The position numbers and the translations under genes are program-made. Shown here one piece after another: positions 62,002 through 64,000 of a stretch of 64,000 nt of DNA; within the stretch, counting starts at the first letter, position 1, and the number at the start of each line of letters is the position of its first letter. Location: the NCBI RefSeq assembly GCF_000812465.1, contig NZ_JWMA01000182.1, positions 1-64,000 of the forward strand, in the 5' to 3' direction. This stretch comes from Cupriavidus sp. IDO (GTDB lineage: Bacteria; Pseudomonadota; Gammaproteobacteria; Burkholderiales; Burkholderiaceae). The notes beneath the pieces were generated by a model. That model did not search any database, was not told the DNA's origin, and worked only from the letters and a program-made list of their open reading frames with translations.

Positions 62002-62982
62002 CTACTGCTTTTGAAACCCCGTACCGCGGGCAACTTTCCCCCAGAATGCGGTCCTGTTGGCCACTTCGGTCCGGAAGGTCCCGGCATCCCAGTAACCCGG
62101 CTCGGCGCCAATGCTTTCAGCATAGGTCCGCATGTCCGCGGTAGTCATGGCCCTGGCAACTTCCTTCTGGATGCGATCCAGCACATCAGCGGGTGTGCCC
62201 TTGGGTGCCCACAATCCGGTGAAATTCATGACACTGTAACCACCGACGCCGGCCTCGGCGAAGGTAGGGACGTTTGCCAGCGCAGGCAAGCGTTTCGTGC
62301 CGCTGACGGCCAGCACGGTCAGCTTGTTGCCCTTGACCTGTCCGATGACGCCCGGGATGGAGGCCATCTGGAAGTCGACGGTGCCGCTCAGCAGCGCAAC
62401 CGTAGCCTCCCCGGCGCCCTTGAACGGCACATGCATGAAGTGCGCGCCCGCCGCGATGCCAAGCGCTTCGCTCGCAAAGTGGGGCGTGGAACCGGGCCCG
62501 CCGGACCCATATGAGACCTTGTCATCGGCTTTCGCCGCGGCAATCAGATCGGTCAGGGTCTTATACTTTCCCCCGGCTTTGACGACCACGCCCATCGGCG
62601 CAAACACGTATCCCGCAACCGGCTGCAGATCCGTTGCAGGATCAAAGGGCAGCGTTTTGAAGATGTGGGGCAGCAGCGCATAGGTCGTATCGTTGGCCAA
62701 CAGCGTGTACCCGTCCGGCGCGGCGCGGGCGACCTGGGCCGTTCCGATCGTTCCGGTCGCGCCGGCCTTGTTCTCCACGTAGAAGCTCTGGCCTGTCTGC
62801 TCGGAGAGCCGCTGGGCCATTTTTCGGGTGACGGCGTCTACGGCGCCGCCAGGCGGGTAAGGCACGACGATCTTGACGGGCCTGGCGGGCCAGCCCTGAG
62901 CTTGAGCCACCGTCGACAAGGCGGCAAAGGCTGCGAATGCCACCGCTTGGAGCTTCCACGCTCCGCGTACTTTCTTTTGCAT
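62002..62982 (-). CDS. Bug/TctC-family receptor
   Basis: This 326-residue periplasmic receptor has a Sec signal peptide (about 1-29; LQAVAFAAFAALSTVAQAQ). Bug motifs include WPARPVKIVVPYPPGGAVDAVTRKMAQRL, VENKAGATGTIGTAQV and PFKGAGEATVALLSGTVDFQM. GGAGACAGC lies before the ATG. It sits between a 2-hydroxyacid dehydrogenase and an SMP-30 lactonase in one leftward unit, so a sugar acid or hydroxy acid ligand is likely. It is the fourth Bug protein in the window. Confidence 0.87.
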   Translation of the reverse strand: MQKKVRGAWKLQAVAFAAFAALSTVAQAQGWPARPVKIVVPYPPGGAVDAVTRKMAQRLSEQTGQSFYVENKAGATGTIGTAQVARAAPDGYTLLANDTTYALLPHIFKTLPFDPATDLQPVAGYVFAPMGVVVKAGGKYKTLTDLIAAAKADDKVSYGSGGPGSTPHFASEALGIAAGAHFMHVPFKGAGEATVALLSGTVDFQMASIPGVIGQVKGNKLTVLAVSGTKRLPALANVPTFAEAGVGGYSVMNFTGLWAPKGTPADVLDRIQKEVARAMTTADMRTYAESIGAEPGYWDAGTFRTEVANRTAFWGKVARGTGFQKQ

Positions 62983-63075
62983 GCTGTCTCCATCCAGCGA
63001 GAGATATTACTGGCCGCGATGGCTCGATAACGGCCAGCGCGTGCGCCGCAGGCAGTCTGCCTGTCTTGCGGTTGA

Positions 63076-64000
63076 TCAGGCTCCCAATGCGGCTACCGTG
63101 GGTGAAGCGCCCTCGCGAGAACGGTCAAGCACCGCAATGGTGTTGGTCGCCGCCGCCACGCCCATATTGACGTATGCCGCACTGGTGACGCCCCCGATAT
63201 GCGGGCTCAGCACGAATCCAGGCTGCCCCTGGAAAATATGGGGCGACGTCATCGGCTCGCGCGCAAAGCTGTCCAGCCCCGCCGCCGACACGCGTCCCGA
63301 CCGAACCGCGTCGAGCAGCGCCGCTTCGTCAATCAGTCCGCCCCGGGCGGTGTTGACGATCATCACGCCCGGCTTGCAACGCGCGAGGGTGCCGGCATTT
63401 ACCATTTCCTTGTTGTCCGCCGTCAAGGGGCATTGCAGCGAGATGACATCCGACGTTTCCCAGATCGTCTCGAGCGGGACAACTTCGACATAGTCCGGCA
63501 GATCCGTGGCGAACGGATCGAAGCCAATCACACGCATGCCGATGGCGTCGCACATTCTGGCGAACCGGCGGCCGATGGCGCCCAGGCCAACGAGCCCCAC
63601 GGTACGGCCATTCAGTTCCACGCTCTTATGGGTCGCCTTGTCCCAGTGACCGGCGTGCATGCGCGCATCGAGCTGCACGACTGACTTGGCACACGCAAGC
63701 ATCAGCGCGAGCGCATGTTCGGCGACGGCGGCGGCGTTCGCGCCGGCCGCCGCGGTCACTTCGATGCCGCGCTCGGTCGCAGCGGCTTTATCGATGGTAT
63801 CGGTTCCGGTGCCGTGTTTCGAAATCACCTTCAAGGCCGGCGCTGCATCCATCACTTCCGCAGTCACCCTGCCGTAGCGAACAATGATGGCGACGGGGTC
63901 GTGCTTCCTTGCCAGAGCCACGAGATCGGCCGTCTCGGGGGTCTTCCCGGCGAACACGATTTCATAATCGCCCAACAGCGCGACGGCTTCCGGCGCGAGG
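63076..64000 (-). CDS. D-2-hydroxyacid dehydrogenase (partial at window edge)
   Basis: The protein's 5' end lies beyond base 64000; 308 residues are visible. It belongs to the D-isomer-specific 2-hydroxyacid dehydrogenase family. The Rossmann motif is GLVGLGAIGRRFARMCDAIGM, the catalytic arginine lies in NTARGGLIDEAAL, and the acid and histidine lie in the later DSFAREP and SPHIGG segments. The N-terminal visible part, GDYEIVFAGKTPETADL, resembles the phosphoglycerate dehydrogenase-like lid domain. The in-frame TTG at 63975 is not a convincing start, because coding sequence continues (LAPEAVALL). It is probably cotranscribed with the Bug and lactonase genes. Confidence 0.85.
   Translation of the reverse strand, partial: LAPEAVALLGDYEIVFAGKTPETADLVALARKHDPVAIIVRYGRVTAEVMDAAPALKVISKHGTGTDTIDKAAATERGIEVTAAAGANAAAVAEHALALMLACAKSVVQLDARMHAGHWDKATHKSVELNGRTVGLVGLGAIGRRFARMCDAIGMRVIGFDPFATDLPDYVEVVPLETIWETSDVISLQCPLTADNKEMVNAGTLARCKPGVMIVNTARGGLIDEAALLDAVRSGRVSAAGLDSFAREPMTSPHIFQGQPGFVLSPHIGGVTSAAYVNMGVAAATNTIAVLDRSREGASPTVAALGA

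Noticed and set aside
63076..63975. TTG at 63975 as the start of the hydroxyacid dehydrogenase
   Set aside because: Family-like coding sequence continues to the window edge, so the gene is treated as partial.

Overview
The window is GC-rich and densely coded bacterial DNA. The gene content points to a metabolically versatile beta-proteobacterium of the Burkholderiaceae, most like Cupriavidus or Ralstonia. The signs are four Bug/TctC-type periplasmic receptors, garD/kdgD hexarate genes, a complete C-P lyase locus, a Liv-type transporter beside pobA, and valine-degradation genes. Species and replicon are inferred, not proven. I see no rRNA, tRNA, CRISPR array, prophage or complete insertion sequence.

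Layout. (1) 345-1933: a GGDEF/EAL-like protein with lost catalytic residues and a 43-residue entericidin-like lipoprotein. (2) 2037-9454: two divergent gene sets around an RpiR regulator, with KDPG aldolase, a KDG-kinase-like protein, a DSD1-type PLP enzyme, an N-acyl-D-amino acid deacylase, RidA and a GntP permease. Read together these make a plausible (N-acetyl-)D-glucosaminate route to pyruvate and glyceraldehyde 3-phosphate. (3) 9601-15408: a Liv-type ABC transporter and 4-hydroxybenzoate hydroxylase. (4) 15571-20689: a Tat-exported aldo/keto reductase, an NTP-transporter-like MFS protein, an Excalibur protein, and the glutathione-dependent formaldehyde pair. (5) 20707-27485: an AraC regulator and the isobutyryl-CoA to methylmalonate-semialdehyde part of valine degradation. 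(6) 28231-41835: the phosphonate island, phnCDE, a PhnZ-like HD oxygenase, a PhnO-like acetyltransferase, phnN, a 2H phosphoesterase, a second phnM, phnF, and phnGHIJKLM, with Pho-box-like and PhnF-like sites. (7) 42103-48475: kdgD, alpha-ketoglutarate semialdehyde dehydrogenase, two Bug receptors and a GntR regulator, tied together by a shared palindrome. (8) 48543-53174: an AlaC-type aminotransferase, a probable NfeR/NfeF pair and an MBL hydrolase. (9) 53524-60979: a garD operon divergent from a LysR regulator. (10) 61002-64000: an SMP-30 lactonase, a Bug receptor and a 2-hydroxyacid dehydrogenase cut by the window edge.

Repeats. Two roughly 600-bp palindromic mosaic elements (27566-28174 and 44861-45462) and a half copy (32149-32380) sit between genes. 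In the two full copies the arms are exchanged while the centre keeps its orientation. A 166-bp MITE-like element (53362-53527) supplies the stop codon of the neighbouring oxidase gene. Two CCCTCTCCC/GGGAGAGGG hairpins occur in gene spacers.

How the genes connect. Much of the window feeds sugar acids, aromatic acids, branched-chain acids or phosphonates into central metabolism. The hexarate genes form two separately regulated units that share the intermediate 5-keto-4-deoxyglucarate: the LysR/garD operon makes it and can cleave it, and the GntR/kdgD unit converts it to 2-oxoglutarate. The phosphonate island appears to combine hydrolytic/oxidative and radical C-P cleavage chemistry under phosphate and substrate control.
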